Positions 35,208-43,445 of a stretch of DNA of 59,437 nt are shown piece after piece; the first letter of the stretch is position 1; each line of letters starts with the position of its first letter. Made by a program: the position numbers and the translations under genes. Below the pieces are notes generated by a model. It was not told the DNA's origin. It was given only the letters and a program-made list of their open reading frames with translations, and did no database searches. This DNA is from an uncultured Opitutaceae bacterium. GTDB taxonomy: Bacteria > Verrucomicrobiota > Verrucomicrobiia > Opitutales > Opitutaceae. The stretch covers positions 1-59,437 of the forward strand of contig CALFNN010000022.1 in assembly GCA_937902925.1 (NCBI GenBank). The letters are read 5' to 3'.

Positions 35208-35821
35208 GGCTCCTCCTTTCGTGAACACCAGATCGCCGCAGCAATCAGGATAGGGAACAACGTGAAAAGCACGCCGCCGGCCTCGGGCAGGCTGGTTTGG
35301 ACGAAGTTGGCGATTTTCTGGCTCCCGAGCAGGATCGGGGTGAACGGCTTGATCGTCATCGGCGCGTGCGGATTAAGCGAATGGCCGTAAGTATAGAGTC
35401 GGTAATAAAAGCTCCCGAGGGAAAAGAATGTGAAGTAACTGAACGACACGCCTAGATCGATGAGACTGAGCATGCGGCCGATCACCGCGGCTCGCAGCGA
35501 GAGCAGCGCAAAAACGCCGAAAGCGAACGGCATCCACCGCATCTCGACGAAATCCTCCTCCACCAGCGGCTTCATGCCGATGTAATGGTTAAGCATGTTG
35601 ATCTCGGGAAGGTCCTGCCCGTGATTTCCTCCCACGAGTTTGTGGGTGTAGATATAAAGCGCTAAACCCTCTTGATATTGCGGTGCCACGAGTCGGATTT
35701 GCCAAAGCGGCAAAAACGCCGCGGCCACCACCGTCGCGGCGGCCACCAACAAGAGCAGTCGCGAGCGCAGACTCAATGAGCGACGCAAGAAGACAGATTC
35801 CCGTTGGAAGAGCTTTTTCAT
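35204..35821 (-). CDS. nosB: NosB-like membrane protein of clade II nos clusters
   Basis: 205 residues with about four or five hydrophobic helices and a periplasmic loop (LVGGNHGQDLPEINMLNHYIGM) after the first one. A polytopic membrane protein in this slot between nosZ and nosD is known as NosB in clade II (atypical) nos clusters such as that of Wolinella. Function is unknown; it may assist NosZ export or electron delivery. Position is the main evidence. Confidence 0.75.
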   Translation of the reverse strand: MKKLFQRESVFLRRSLSLRSRLLLLVAAATVVAAAFLPLWQIRLVAPQYQEGLALYIYTHKLVGGNHGQDLPEINMLNHYIGMKPLVEEDFVEMRWMPFAFGVFALLSLRAAVIGRMLSLIDLGVSFSYFTFFSLGSFYYRLYTYGHSLNPHAPMTIKPFTPILLGSQKIANFVQTSLPEAGGVLFTLFPILIAAAIWCSRKEEP

Positions 35822-35890
35822 GACGGTGACTGAGGACGGTCGCGCGGCGGAGGCGAAGGGCGCCCGCCGCGCTCGGACCGACAGGGAGCG

Positions 35891-37792
35891 TTACTTCTCC
35901 GCGAGGCTCGCAGGTTTCACGGCTAGGTAGCCCTGCATCTCCTGGTGGAGCGCCGAGCAGAAGTTCGTGCAGTAAAACGGAAACACCCCGGACTTCTTCA
36001 TCGTCAGCCGCACCGTCTTCGTCTCGCCCGGATCGATGACGAGGTTGACGTTTTGCTCGACGATGCCGAGGCCGTGGATCATGTCCGGCGTCTGCTCGAC
36101 ATTCGTCACGTGGATGACCAACTCGTCGCCCTCCTGGGCGTCGATGCGATCCGGCGTAAAGTGACTGCGGATCGCGATCATCTTCACCTCGACGACGCGG
36201 CCATGGCGGGTGACGCCGGTGTCCTTCGCATCCCAGACGGCATCCGGATCGGTGTTCTCCGCCTTCGGATAAACTTCGATCGGCTTGATTGTGTCGGCCT
36301 TCAGGATCTGCGCGAAATGCGGCTCGGGTTCGGTGAAAGTTTCGTAGAGCACCTGCATTTTCTTTCCCGTGATGTCGATAAGCTCGCTGTCCTCGGGTTG
36401 CGACGGACCGACGGAAAGATGGCGCCCCTTCGAAAGCTTGTTCATCGCCACGAGATACTTCCCGTAAGGCTGCTTCGTCTCGCTGCCGCCGATGACGAGG
36501 TGGCCGATGTTGTAGTGCACGGTGATCTTATCGAGGACCACCTTGTTGAGATCGGCGCGTTCCTCGGCCGTCCACGGCGGCATTTTCCATTTGGCCACAG
36601 CTGACTCGATGAACAGCGACGTGTAGGCGTTGCCCTGGCCGTCGTATTGGGTGTGCAGGGGGCCGAGGCCGACCGGCACCTCACCCTCGATCACGGCGTC
36701 GTGTCGGATCACTGGCACGCCGCGAAACTCGGACTCGAAGTCCTTTTTCTCGATCGCCGCCTGGATCTTGGTGAAATCGAACACCGACGCGATCGGCTGC
36801 AATTTGCCCGCAGCGACGATCCAGCGGCCGGACGGATCGGTGTCGATGCCGTGCGGCGATTTTGGCACGGGCAAATAATAGAGCACGCCCGGGACTTTCG
36901 CGGGATCGAGCACCGGCACACCGTCGAGCAGCGTGGCCCGGCCTTCCTTTACGGCCGCCTCCGCGGCGCGCCAATTCACGATCGCCGCATAGTCGCGTTC
37001 GCCCTGACTGGCGTTGGCCTCGAGTTGATCGTGGGCCATCTCGGTATTGTAGGAGGTCCAAAACGCCCAGCCGCTGCTCGGCCCCTTGCCGGTCGAGCCG
37101 AGATCCCAGTCGAAGGGCGGCGTGATGATCTGCCAGCCCACGCTCATCTCGCCGGACTTCGGATCGACGCGAATGCCGCTGACCGCGCCGTTGAACTCCT
37201 TGGCGTAGTCGTTCGGATCCGCATAGCGGCCTTTCGGCAGCGGCACGGAAAAGCGCGTGGCGACCAAGACGTATTCCGTATTCTCCGTGACGAACGACGA
37301 GCCGTGGTTGCCCATCGAGTTGGGAATCGGTCCGAGAATCTGCCTCGTCTTGAAATCACGGAGATCGATTCGGGCGATCCGGTTGTTGGCATTGTCATTC
37401 ACAAACAGCCAGCGACCGTCGTAAAGCCCGTCGGTCTTCGAAAGCCCCGGGTGATGCACGTCGCCCCACGTATAGTCACCGAGCATTTTCTTACTCTCTT
37501 CGTCATAGCCATAGCCGGTGCCCGGATAGCGCCCGAACACCGGGATCGTGGTGATGTGTCGCATCGACGGCAGGCCGGCGACAAACACCTGGCCCGAGTG
37601 CCCGCCGGAATAGAACAGGTAGAATTCGTCCTTGTCGCCGGGCGCCACCCACGTGCGCGCCGCGGCGGAGTTCACCTCGGTTGGCTTGGCGGTGGACGAC
37701 GCCGTGGTTTTCCCGGGAGGGTTGCAACCGGTGAAGAGCAGAAGCGCGCCGGTCAGGGCCGCCGGGGCGATGAGTTGTTGGAGTAGTTTCAT
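35891..37792 (-). CDS. nosZ: Nitrous-oxide reductase, clade II
   Basis: 633 residues. The seven-bladed propeller domain carries the CuZ histidines (WGDVHHPG, SMGNHGSS, SPHGID, GPLHTQYDG and others), and the C-terminal cupredoxin has the CuA motif CTNFCSALHQEM, C-x3-C-x3-H-x2-M. It reduces N2O to N2 in the periplasm. The N-terminus has no twin-arginine; it shows a Sec signal with lipobox LLFTGC, so clade II and probably membrane-tethered. It is the second gene after azurin and begins the azurin-nosZ-B-D-F-Y operon. Confidence 0.97.
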   Translation of the reverse strand: MKLLQQLIAPAALTGALLLFTGCNPPGKTTASSTAKPTEVNSAAARTWVAPGDKDEFYLFYSGGHSGQVFVAGLPSMRHITTIPVFGRYPGTGYGYDEESKKMLGDYTWGDVHHPGLSKTDGLYDGRWLFVNDNANNRIARIDLRDFKTRQILGPIPNSMGNHGSSFVTENTEYVLVATRFSVPLPKGRYADPNDYAKEFNGAVSGIRVDPKSGEMSVGWQIITPPFDWDLGSTGKGPSSGWAFWTSYNTEMAHDQLEANASQGERDYAAIVNWRAAEAAVKEGRATLLDGVPVLDPAKVPGVLYYLPVPKSPHGIDTDPSGRWIVAAGKLQPIASVFDFTKIQAAIEKKDFESEFRGVPVIRHDAVIEGEVPVGLGPLHTQYDGQGNAYTSLFIESAVAKWKMPPWTAEERADLNKVVLDKITVHYNIGHLVIGGSETKQPYGKYLVAMNKLSKGRHLSVGPSQPEDSELIDITGKKMQVLYETFTEPEPHFAQILKADTIKPIEVYPKAENTDPDAVWDAKDTGVTRHGRVVEVKMIAIRSHFTPDRIDAQEGDELVIHVTNVEQTPDMIHGLGIVEQNVNLVIDPGETKTVRLTMKKSGVFPFYCTNFCSALHQEMQGYLAVKPASLAEK

Positions 37793-37816
37793 GGTCGTTG
37801 ATGTTCGTCGGTGCCG

Positions 37817-38350
37817 TTACTCGACGATCAGTTCACCCTTCATTCCGACCTGCATGTGACCGGGAAACGCGCACAGGAACGGATAGCGGCCCGGCTTCGT
37901 CGGAGCGTAGAAGAGCGCCGTGGCGGATTCCTTCGGGCCGAGCAACTTCGTCGAGGCGAGGACGCGGTCTTTGAACGAGACGGGCACGTATTCGGTCGCC
38001 GCCGCCGTGGCGGCTTCACTGGCGAATGCGTTGAGGTCGGTGCCCTCGGCCAGCAGCACCCAGTTGTGGCCCATCGAGAATTTCGGCACCGTGCCTTCGT
38101 TGGTAAGCGTAACCGCCAGTGCTTCGCCGGGCTTGGCGTGGATTTCCGTGATGTTGAACTTCATGGTGTCGTTCGCCGTGATCGCGATGGCACGTCCCGT
38201 GGCAGGTTTGGCGGCAGCGGGGGAGTTCGCCTCGGCTGCGGGGGCGGCGGTCGAAGCGGTGTCCGCCGCAGGTTGCGACCGACCACAGCCGGCCAGCGCG
38301 AGAGCCGCGATCGCGGCGGTTCCAAAAAAGATGCGGGAGGTGGTTTTCAT
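37817..38350 (-). CDS. Azurin-like cupredoxin lipoprotein
   Basis: 177 residues. A lipoprotein signal (ALALAGC) and an Ala/Pro-rich linker precede a 125-residue azurin domain: NDTMKFNITEIHAKPGE, MGHNWVLL (His ligand), VASTKLLGPKES, and FLCAFPGHMQVGM, giving Cys, His and Met ligands. It would donate electrons to NosZ or NirK. It is the first gene of the nosZ operon and has a TTGAT-CCAC-GTCAA box 41-54 bases upstream. Confidence 0.93.
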   Translation of the reverse strand: MKTTSRIFFGTAAIAALALAGCGRSQPAADTASTAAPAAEANSPAAAKPATGRAIAITANDTMKFNITEIHAKPGEALAVTLTNEGTVPKFSMGHNWVLLAEGTDLNAFASEAATAAATEYVPVSFKDRVLASTKLLGPKESATALFYAPTKPGRYPFLCAFPGHMQVGMKGELIVE

Positions 38351-38390
38351 AGGAATAGCTCAAGCATAGCCCGGATGCGCCGGGGCCGCC

Positions 38391-38404
38391 TTGATCCACG
38401 TCAA
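38391..38404. promoter_or_regulatory. FNR/DNR-type box upstream of azurin-nosZ
   Basis: TTGAT-CCAC-GTCAA, nine of ten consensus bases. It is centred about 47 bases before the azurin ATG on the minus strand, a plausible activator site for the azurin-nosZ operon. A second, perfect box for the divergent sco gene lies 42 bases away. Confidence 0.7.
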
Positions 38405-38445
38405 GGCACGCCGCTTTTAGGCGAAGCGGCGAATCCAACGCCGGC

Positions 38446-38459
38446 TTGATGCGCATCAA
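38446..38459. promoter_or_regulatory. Perfect FNR/DNR-type box upstream of sco
   Basis: TTGAT-GCGC-ATCAA matches the FNR/DNR/NnrR consensus in all ten positions. It is centred about 40 bases before the sco ATG at 38493. Confidence 0.75.
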
Positions 38460-38492
38460 GGCGCGCCCTTCCCGTTCTGCCATAATGCGGGC

Positions 38493-39341
38493 ATGCAACT
38501 GCGCTCTCTCTTTTTGTTCGCCGCCCTGATTGCAGGCTTCCCAGTTTCACGCACGCTAGCGGCCGACCAAGTCTTCGAAGTCGCGGGTGTGATCCGCGCC
38601 CCTCTCGCCGACGGCCGGCTCGTCATCGCCCACGACGACATTCCTGGGTTCATGCCGGCGATGACCATGGCCTTTACGGTCGCGAATCCCGCCGACGCCG
38701 CGTCGCTCAAGCCGGGCGACAAGGTCCGCTTTCAACTCCGCGTCGGCGAGACTGCGTCGACCGTGGGTGACTTCAAGGTGAGTGGCCATGAGGCGCCGGC
38801 GGTTGCGGCAAAGCCAACGACGGCGACGCGTGGTCGCCTCCGTGAAGGTGATGCCGTGCCGCAATTTTCGTTCATCGATCAGGACAGCCGGCCCTTCGCG
38901 TCCGCCGAATTCCGCGGGCGGCTAACCGTCCTTACCTTCATTTTCACCCGCTGCCCGGTGCCCGAATATTGTCCCGCGATGGCGTTGCGGTTTGCGCAAC
39001 TGCAAAAGGCGATCGCTTCCGATCCGAAGCTCGCGGCGAATGTGCGGTTGTTGAGCATCACGCTCGACCCGGAGTTCGACCGCCCCGACATCCTGAAAGC
39101 CTATGGCCAGGCCGTCGGTGCCGATCCGACCATCTGGCGGTTCGCCACCGGCGGGAAAGACGAGGTTGCGGCGCTCGTAAAATCGTTCGCGGTCTTTACC
39201 GAGCGCAACGGCGCAACGCTCGATCACACGCTCTGCACCGCGTTGATCGGTGGCGATGGCCGCGTCGTCGAAATCTGGCGCGGCAACGGCTGGCGCGCCG
39301 CCGACGTGCTGACCACCATCACCCGCGTGGCTGGCGAATGA
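38493..39341 (+). CDS. CusF-like plus Sco1/SenC copper chaperone fusion
   Basis: 282 residues with a signal peptide (FLFAALIAGFPVSRTLAAD). Residues about 25-95 form a CusF-type copper-binding domain (DIPGFMPAMTMAFTV, with two Met of the MPxMTM motif). The rest is a Sco1/SenC thioredoxin fold with CPVPEYCP in the copper-binding loop, C-x5-C rather than the canonical C-x3-C, and a distal His in LDHTL. It probably delivers copper to NosZ CuA or an oxidase. Nos clusters often carry such a Sco protein, but the CusF fusion is less common. It has its own FNR box. Confidence 0.88.
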   Translation: MQLRSLFLFAALIAGFPVSRTLAADQVFEVAGVIRAPLADGRLVIAHDDIPGFMPAMTMAFTVANPADAASLKPGDKVRFQLRVGETASTVGDFKVSGHEAPAVAAKPTTATRGRLREGDAVPQFSFIDQDSRPFASAEFRGRLTVLTFIFTRCPVPEYCPAMALRFAQLQKAIASDPKLAANVRLLSITLDPEFDRPDILKAYGQAVGADPTIWRFATGGKDEVAALVKSFAVFTERNGATLDHTLCTALIGGDGRVVEIWRGNGWRAADVLTTITRVAGE

Positions 39342-39473
39342 AACCCAAATTCCTACCGAAGACAGACGTCGTTCGCCGGAAAAACGGGTTAAACGTAGCG
39401 CAATCGGTCGACTACCAAACCGCCTGGGCTGGACGGACCGCATTTTGTTCGCGTTTTCCGGACGCGAATCGAC

Positions 39474-39487
39474 TTGATGCAGATCAA
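39474..39487. promoter_or_regulatory. FNR/DNR-type box upstream of small Cys protein
   Basis: TTGAT-GCAG-ATCAA, all ten consensus bases. It is centred about 90 bases upstream of the start at 39570, so the transcript probably begins around 39525. Confidence 0.7.
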
Positions 39488-39569
39488 GGCGGCAGCCGAC
39501 AGCTTCGCGTAGTCTTCCAACAATGCCGAGCGCCCGGATAGCCGGGCGCTGCGCTCTACCCGACTACCG

Positions 39570-39785
39570 ATGAGTTTTTCTTGCCCCCATTTTCGTATCG
39601 ATGACGACCACTGCCTTCGTCTCAAAACGGATTGCGTGCCCGGGCGGCGAGGTTGCGTCCTCGAAGGCAAGGCGGTGTTCGCCGTGCCGGCGGAGCAACG
39701 GGTGCGCGAACGCGAGGAAGAGAATCGACGGAAGGCGGCAGAAAAAGTGTGGGGTGTGCCGACGGACGCGATGCCAAGCGAGTGA
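39570..39785 (+). CDS. Small Cys-containing protein, FNR-box gene
   Basis: 71 residues with four Cys in the first 30 (SCPHFRIDDDHCLRLKTDC...GRRGC), then a charged helical tail (VREREEENRRKAAEKVWG). The pattern suggests a metal site, zinc or iron-sulfur. An FNR box stands about 90 bases upstream, and the next gene follows 45 bases later. I know of similar small open frames in related bacteria only vaguely, so family is uncertain. Confidence 0.6.
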   Translation: MSFSCPHFRIDDDHCLRLKTDCVPGRRGCVLEGKAVFAVPAEQRVREREEENRRKAAEKVWGVPTDAMPSE

Positions 39786-39829
39786 ATGGCGCTCTTGCCC
39801 GAGGATTGATTGGAAACACTTCGTTCCAA

Positions 39830-40276
39830 ATGAAAATTGACCTCGAAAACGCGTTGCGCGCGCGTCGCGCCCAAATTCGCGCCCGCTGGTTGGAGATTTT
39901 ATTCGTCGAACCTGTCAATACGCCCCTCGGCAATCCGAGCACGCTCGTCTTTCTCCTCGATGAAACGCTCGACGCTGTATTTGCGGCGCTGCATCGCGGA
40001 CCTTTCACTCGGCCGGTGATCGCACCCGAGTGCGCGTGCGGCCGAAATCCGTATCTGTCCTATTTTCGCGCTGGCACGCAGGCATTGTTCGAGGCGCTGG
40101 TGCTGATCCAAGCGGAGATTCCGGACCTCGATCCCGGCGAACGCGATACCGCGTTCATGGAGTTGCGCGGTGTGATCAACCGGCTTGCGCGACAGGAGAT
40201 CGACGGGTTTGGTTCGTTGTGCAAACAACGTGATCGCCCGCCGAGCGAAAAATCCGGAGATCTGCCACGATTGTGA
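39830..40276 (+). CDS. Hypothetical protein, probably co-transcribed with the small Cys protein
   Basis: 148 residues from ATG 39830 (MKIDLENALRARRAQIRARW). A helical N-terminal part, a CAC motif in the middle (PECACGRNPY), and a charged C-terminus; no signal or membrane segment. The N-terminal pattern resembles RsbR-N-like bundles in a general way, without diagnostic residues. It ends convergent with the DUF488 gene. Function unknown. The frame is open from 39632 upstream, but ATG 39830 avoids overlap with the preceding gene. Confidence 0.65.
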   Translation: MKIDLENALRARRAQIRARWLEILFVEPVNTPLGNPSTLVFLLDETLDAVFAALHRGPFTRPVIAPECACGRNPYLSYFRAGTQALFEALVLIQAEIPDLDPGERDTAFMELRGVINRLARQEIDGFGSLCKQRDRPPSEKSGDLPRL

Positions 40277-40313
40277 GGAATGGCGGCGTCCGAGCGCGGT
40301 CGCGATGGTGCGC

Positions 40314-40706
40314 TCAACTCCGCCGCAACCTGCGCCCGCGCTTCAGCAACAAGTAGGCGCGGAGTGCGACCACGTTGTTGTGCTCGGTGTCGCGGGAGCT
40401 GAAGAGCAGCGTCACCGACCCGGCCATCGTCGCGTCGAGGATCGGTCGCCACGCTTCCGGATTCGCCTCAAGTTCAGCCCGGTAGCGGAGTTGGAACTCC
40501 TCCCAGCGGACGGGATCGTGGCCGAACCATTCACGTAGCGCCGTGCTGGGCGCGACGTCGCGCAGCCAGCCATCTAGCTTCAATGCCTCTTTTTTCATCC
40601 CTCGCGGCCAGAGCCGCTCCACGAGCAACCGGCGTCCGTCCGTCGCCGCGGGCGGATCGTAAACACGTTTGATCGCGATCGACGGCGTCGGGCGCGGCGC
40701 ACTCAT
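40314..40706 (-). CDS. DUF488 family protein
   Basis: 130 residues from ATG 40706. The family pattern is clear: KRVYDPPAATDGRRLLVERL WPRG near the start, WFGHDPVRWEEF in the middle, VTLLFSSRDTEHNNVVALR at the end. DUF488 proteins are small, unknown, often with anaerobic or stress genes. ATG overlaps the AhpD-like gene stop. It ends the DUF2249 operon. Confidence 0.85.
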   Translation of the reverse strand: MSAPRPTPSIAIKRVYDPPAATDGRRLLVERLWPRGMKKEALKLDGWLRDVAPSTALREWFGHDPVRWEEFQLRYRAELEANPEAWRPILDATMAGSVTLLFSSRDTEHNNVVALRAYLLLKRGRRLRRS

Positions 40707-41179
40707 GAGACCGAACGCGTCGTGGGCGGCGGCGGCTGATAGGTGCCCGGTTCCTTGCGGAAGGCGATCGCGAGGCGGTTCCAGCCGTTGATGGCAACGA
40801 TAGCGAGCGTGAGGTCGACCAGTTGTCGGTGATCGAACTGTGGCCGAACCTCGGCGTAGATCTCGTCCGACACGTGGTCCTCGCCGAGACGCGTCACGGC
40901 TTCGGTCCAGGCGAGCGCGGCGCGTTCGCGTGCGTCGAAAAACGGCGTCTCGCGCCATGCGCTCAACGCATAGAGGCGCTGTTCCGTTTCGCCGGCGACG
41001 CGTGCGTCCTTGGTATGCATGTCGAGACAGTAGGCGCAGCCGTTGAGCTGAGATGCCCGCGTCTTTACGAGTTGGAGCAGCCGGTGATCGAGGCCGGATT
41101 GACGCACATGGAGTTCGAGTGCCCGCATGGCTTCGAATCCCTTCGGCGATGCTTCCGCGTAATTCAGTCGTTCTTTCAT
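40703..41179 (-). CDS. AhpD/carboxymuconolactone-decarboxylase-like protein
   Basis: 158 residues with the CxxC-x3-H motif CAYCLDMHTK at about residues 48-57, the peroxidase-like disulfide centre of AhpD-type proteins. It would reduce peroxides or other electrophiles, perhaps nitrosylated compounds. Its stop overlaps the DUF488 ATG; it follows DUF59 by 30 bases. Regulated with the operon by the FNR box at 43778. Confidence 0.87.
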   Translation of the reverse strand: MKERLNYAEASPKGFEAMRALELHVRQSGLDHRLLQLVKTRASQLNGCAYCLDMHTKDARVAGETEQRLYALSAWRETPFFDARERAALAWTEAVTRLGEDHVSDEIYAEVRPQFDHRQLVDLTLAIVAINGWNRLAIAFRKEPGTYQPPPPTTRSVS

Positions 41180-41209
41180 GGCCGCACGTTGTTTCGCCTG
41201 GCGGTTCCG

Positions 41210-41521
41210 TCAATCGATCCGGCCGAGTTGCCGCTGCGCCGATTCGCTCAGCATCTCTGGCGTCCATTGCGGGTCGAACACCATCGCGACGGCGACGCTC
41301 TTTGCGCCGGGCAATCCCGCGAGCGCCTCTTTCGTCCCTTCATAGATCCAGCCGCCCGACGGGCAACTCGGTGTCGTCAGCGTCATCGTGACGGCGATGT
41401 CGCCCGCGTTGCACTCGACACTGTAGATGAGCCCGAGATCGACGATGTTGATGCCGAATTCCGGATCGGGAATCGAGCGCAGCACCTCCCAGACTGCCGC
41501 CGAATCGGGTGTTGCGCTCAT
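41210..41521 (-). CDS. DUF59/MIP18-type Fe-S assembly protein
   Basis: 103 residues from ATG 41521 (MSATPDSAAVWEVL). DPEFGINIVDLGLIYSV and LTTPSCPSGGWIYE are the two conserved DUF59 segments; the Cys is the metal-exchange residue of SufT/PaaD-type factors. It would assist Fe-S maturation in the DUF2249 operon. ATG overlaps the membrane-protein stop (ATGA). A long open frame in the same phase upstream is not translated as such. Confidence 0.85.
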   Translation of the reverse strand: MSATPDSAAVWEVLRSIPDPEFGINIVDLGLIYSVECNAGDIAVTMTLTTPSCPSGGWIYEGTKEALAGLPGAKSVAVAMVFDPQWTPEMLSESAQRQLGRID

Positions 41522-42924
41522 CGTGCACCTCCAGGTTTCGTCGCGGGCGCCAGCGCGGGCACAGCCCAGAGGTGTTTCAAAACCCCAAGCATATCGGTGA
41601 CGAACAGCGCCACGCCCACTGCCAGCAACCAAGCTCCGACCTGGAGCCACGGTTCGCTCAACGTCCAGGCCCCGACCAGCAACGGCGCGACCGCGATACC
41701 TTGCAGCGCGAGTCCCCAGCGTTCGATCCGTGGATGCGTCAATGCACCCGCCGACGGCGTCGGTCCACGACCGACGCGGGGACCGTAGGCGCGCATCCAG
41801 GTGAGAAATGGCACGATCTTGCACATCATTCCGGCAATGCAGGGCAAAAGTCCGGCGGCGAGCCCGAGGATCGCGTAGACCATCGCGCCGAATCCGCCAG
41901 GCGCCGAGCCCCACGGTGAACCCGGCGACACGAGCACAACCCCCGCGATGGCCGCGGCGCACACGCCCACGCCGCCGCGCAGGAACGAACGCGTTCCCGG
42001 ATCGAGCGCGCGCTTCTTGCGCGTGGCGAGCGCACGCCTGAGACCGACCCCGGAACAAATCATACCGGCGGTGATGGCCAGCGCGGCCAGCAGCCCGAGC
42101 GGCGCGAAGTGCCAGACCAGCGCGGGCGCGAGTGCGAGTAGACCGGCTTGCGATAGGCCGAGGCCGAGGTTCGCCAGCCGCCAGTCGCGCACTTCGCCGA
42201 GCGTGAACATCGGCACGAGTTGAAACCCCACCCCTTGCAGCAACGTGAAAAAGAATCCCACGAGCCCGAGGTGCGCATGCGCGCGCAACAGAGCCACCGG
42301 GTCGATCGGAATGAAATTCCAATAACGATTCGCCGCCAAAAGCAGCCCGACCAGAACCGTGGTCATCAGCCACCCGGCTGCGAGCGTAAGCGACCAGGCG
42401 ACCGTGCCGCGCCGGCCCGAGTGTCGCACCGTCCGCCACGTGTTGACGGCGAAGAGGACAATGCCGAGTGCGACGGCAAAACCGAAATGCCCGAGCAACC
42501 GCAGATCCCAGCGCCAAAATGAATACACCATTCCCGGCACGCCGACCGCATGCAGCCCGAAGTGCCACCAGCCGTGCCGCTCATTGCACAGCGTCGTCCC
42601 GAGTGCGACGGGAGCGAGTTGATAGACCGCGCCGCACGCCACGGTGACGAAGAAACCCAGCACCCAGGCGTGCGTGAGCGCGACGACCTGAGGATGCGGG
42701 TGCGGCAGGCTCAGCAGCGTTGGCTGTGCCACGAGCAGCGCGGTCGCGGCCACGAGCCAGGCCAGCCCAAGTCCCATGAACGCCAGCGGCAGGCGGCCTT
42801 GCGTCGCGAGCCAGTTGCCCGAGAATGCCGACGGGCGGACATGCGTGGCCGGGCGGGCTGGCCGCGAATCAGGCGCGCGCGAGGGTGGTGATCCAACTGC
42901 CGTCAGGCTGTTCATTGCAGTCAT
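41518..42924 (-). CDS. NnrS/heme-copper-oxidase-like polytopic membrane protein
   Basis: 468 residues, about twelve hydrophobic helices. Starts are ATG 42924 (MTAMNSL) or 42915, overlapping the DUF2249 gene. Helix His motifs: ALTHAWVLGFF, RHGWWHFGLH, and RAHAHLGLVGFF, the last reminiscent of the heme-copper HxH in cbb3/NOR subunits or of NnrS. Such proteins are thought to bind heme and copper and act in NO tolerance. Since no NO reductase is found here, this is the only heme-type membrane candidate in the denitrification set. Not assignable to NorB by eye. Confidence 0.65.
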   Translation of the reverse strand: MTAMNSLTAVGSPPSRAPDSRPARPATHVRPSAFSGNWLATQGRLPLAFMGLGLAWLVAATALLVAQPTLLSLPHPHPQVVALTHAWVLGFFVTVACGAVYQLAPVALGTTLCNERHGWWHFGLHAVGVPGMVYSFWRWDLRLLGHFGFAVALGIVLFAVNTWRTVRHSGRRGTVAWSLTLAAGWLMTTVLVGLLLAANRYWNFIPIDPVALLRAHAHLGLVGFFFTLLQGVGFQLVPMFTLGEVRDWRLANLGLGLSQAGLLALAPALVWHFAPLGLLAALAITAGMICSGVGLRRALATRKKRALDPGTRSFLRGGVGVCAAAIAGVVLVSPGSPWGSAPGGFGAMVYAILGLAAGLLPCIAGMMCKIVPFLTWMRAYGPRVGRGPTPSAGALTHPRIERWGLALQGIAVAPLLVGAWTLSEPWLQVGAWLLAVGVALFVTDMLGVLKHLWAVPALAPATKPGGAR

Positions 42925-43405
42925 GGCGGAATCCGCGTTGTCCGGCCTCGCCGAATAGGTGGCACGGCTCACGGTCCGTGTGGGCGCGCAAGGTGGCACC
43001 GGCGGGTAACGACTCCAGCGCATCGAGAATCCGGACCAGCGGTTCGGGCGGCTCAAGCCCGCGCACGTCGATTTCCTGCACGCCGTTTGAGGCGGCAGGT
43101 GCGGCCACCCGGGCTGCGGCCGGCTGGGCGACGGGCTGGAGCTTGGTTATTTTCACGCGGAAATCCTCCGGCCCGCGCTCCACGTATTCCCACGAAAACG
43201 CGCCGGGAAACTCGGCGTCGAATTGATAGCGCAGCGGCACGGGATCGTGATCGTTGAGCAAAATGAAATGCTGGCCGACAGGCAGATCGAACCAGCGTTG
43301 GAAAATCTGGGCGTGCTTAACGCGGCAGGGAATCGGGCGAACATCGAACACGACTTCGGATTCGAGGGCCGCCGCGGAGGTGGTTTCAGTGGTTTGTGGT
43401 TTCAT
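42869..43405 (-). CDS. Double DUF2249 protein
   Basis: 178 residues from ATG 43405. Two DUF2249 repeats: LESEVVFDVRPIPCRVKH to WEYVERGPEDFRVKITK (first), and NGVQEIDVRGLEPPEPLV to DGSWITTLARA (second). DUF2249 has a TusA-like fold with small ligand or redox roles and is often beside denitrification and heme-copper genes. The frame is open further upstream, but this start gives the first repeat. It overlaps the membrane-protein start. Confidence 0.85.
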   Translation of the reverse strand: MKPQTTETTSAAALESEVVFDVRPIPCRVKHAQIFQRWFDLPVGQHFILLNDHDPVPLRYQFDAEFPGAFSWEYVERGPEDFRVKITKLQPVAQPAAARVAAPAASNGVQEIDVRGLEPPEPLVRILDALESLPAGATLRAHTDREPCHLFGEAGQRGFRHDCNEQPDGSWITTLARA

Positions 43406-43445
43406 GATTTCGGGTTGAACGGCGCGCGAACGGGCGCACCTGGTT

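Noticed and set aside
40314-41267. 317-residue frame containing DUF488 at its end
   Set aside because: The first 187 residues overlap the AhpD-like gene in another frame; only the part from ATG 40706 is real.
41210-42568. 452-residue frame containing DUF59 at its end
   Set aside because: Only the last 103 residues match a family; the rest is antisense-like noise overlapping the membrane protein in another frame.
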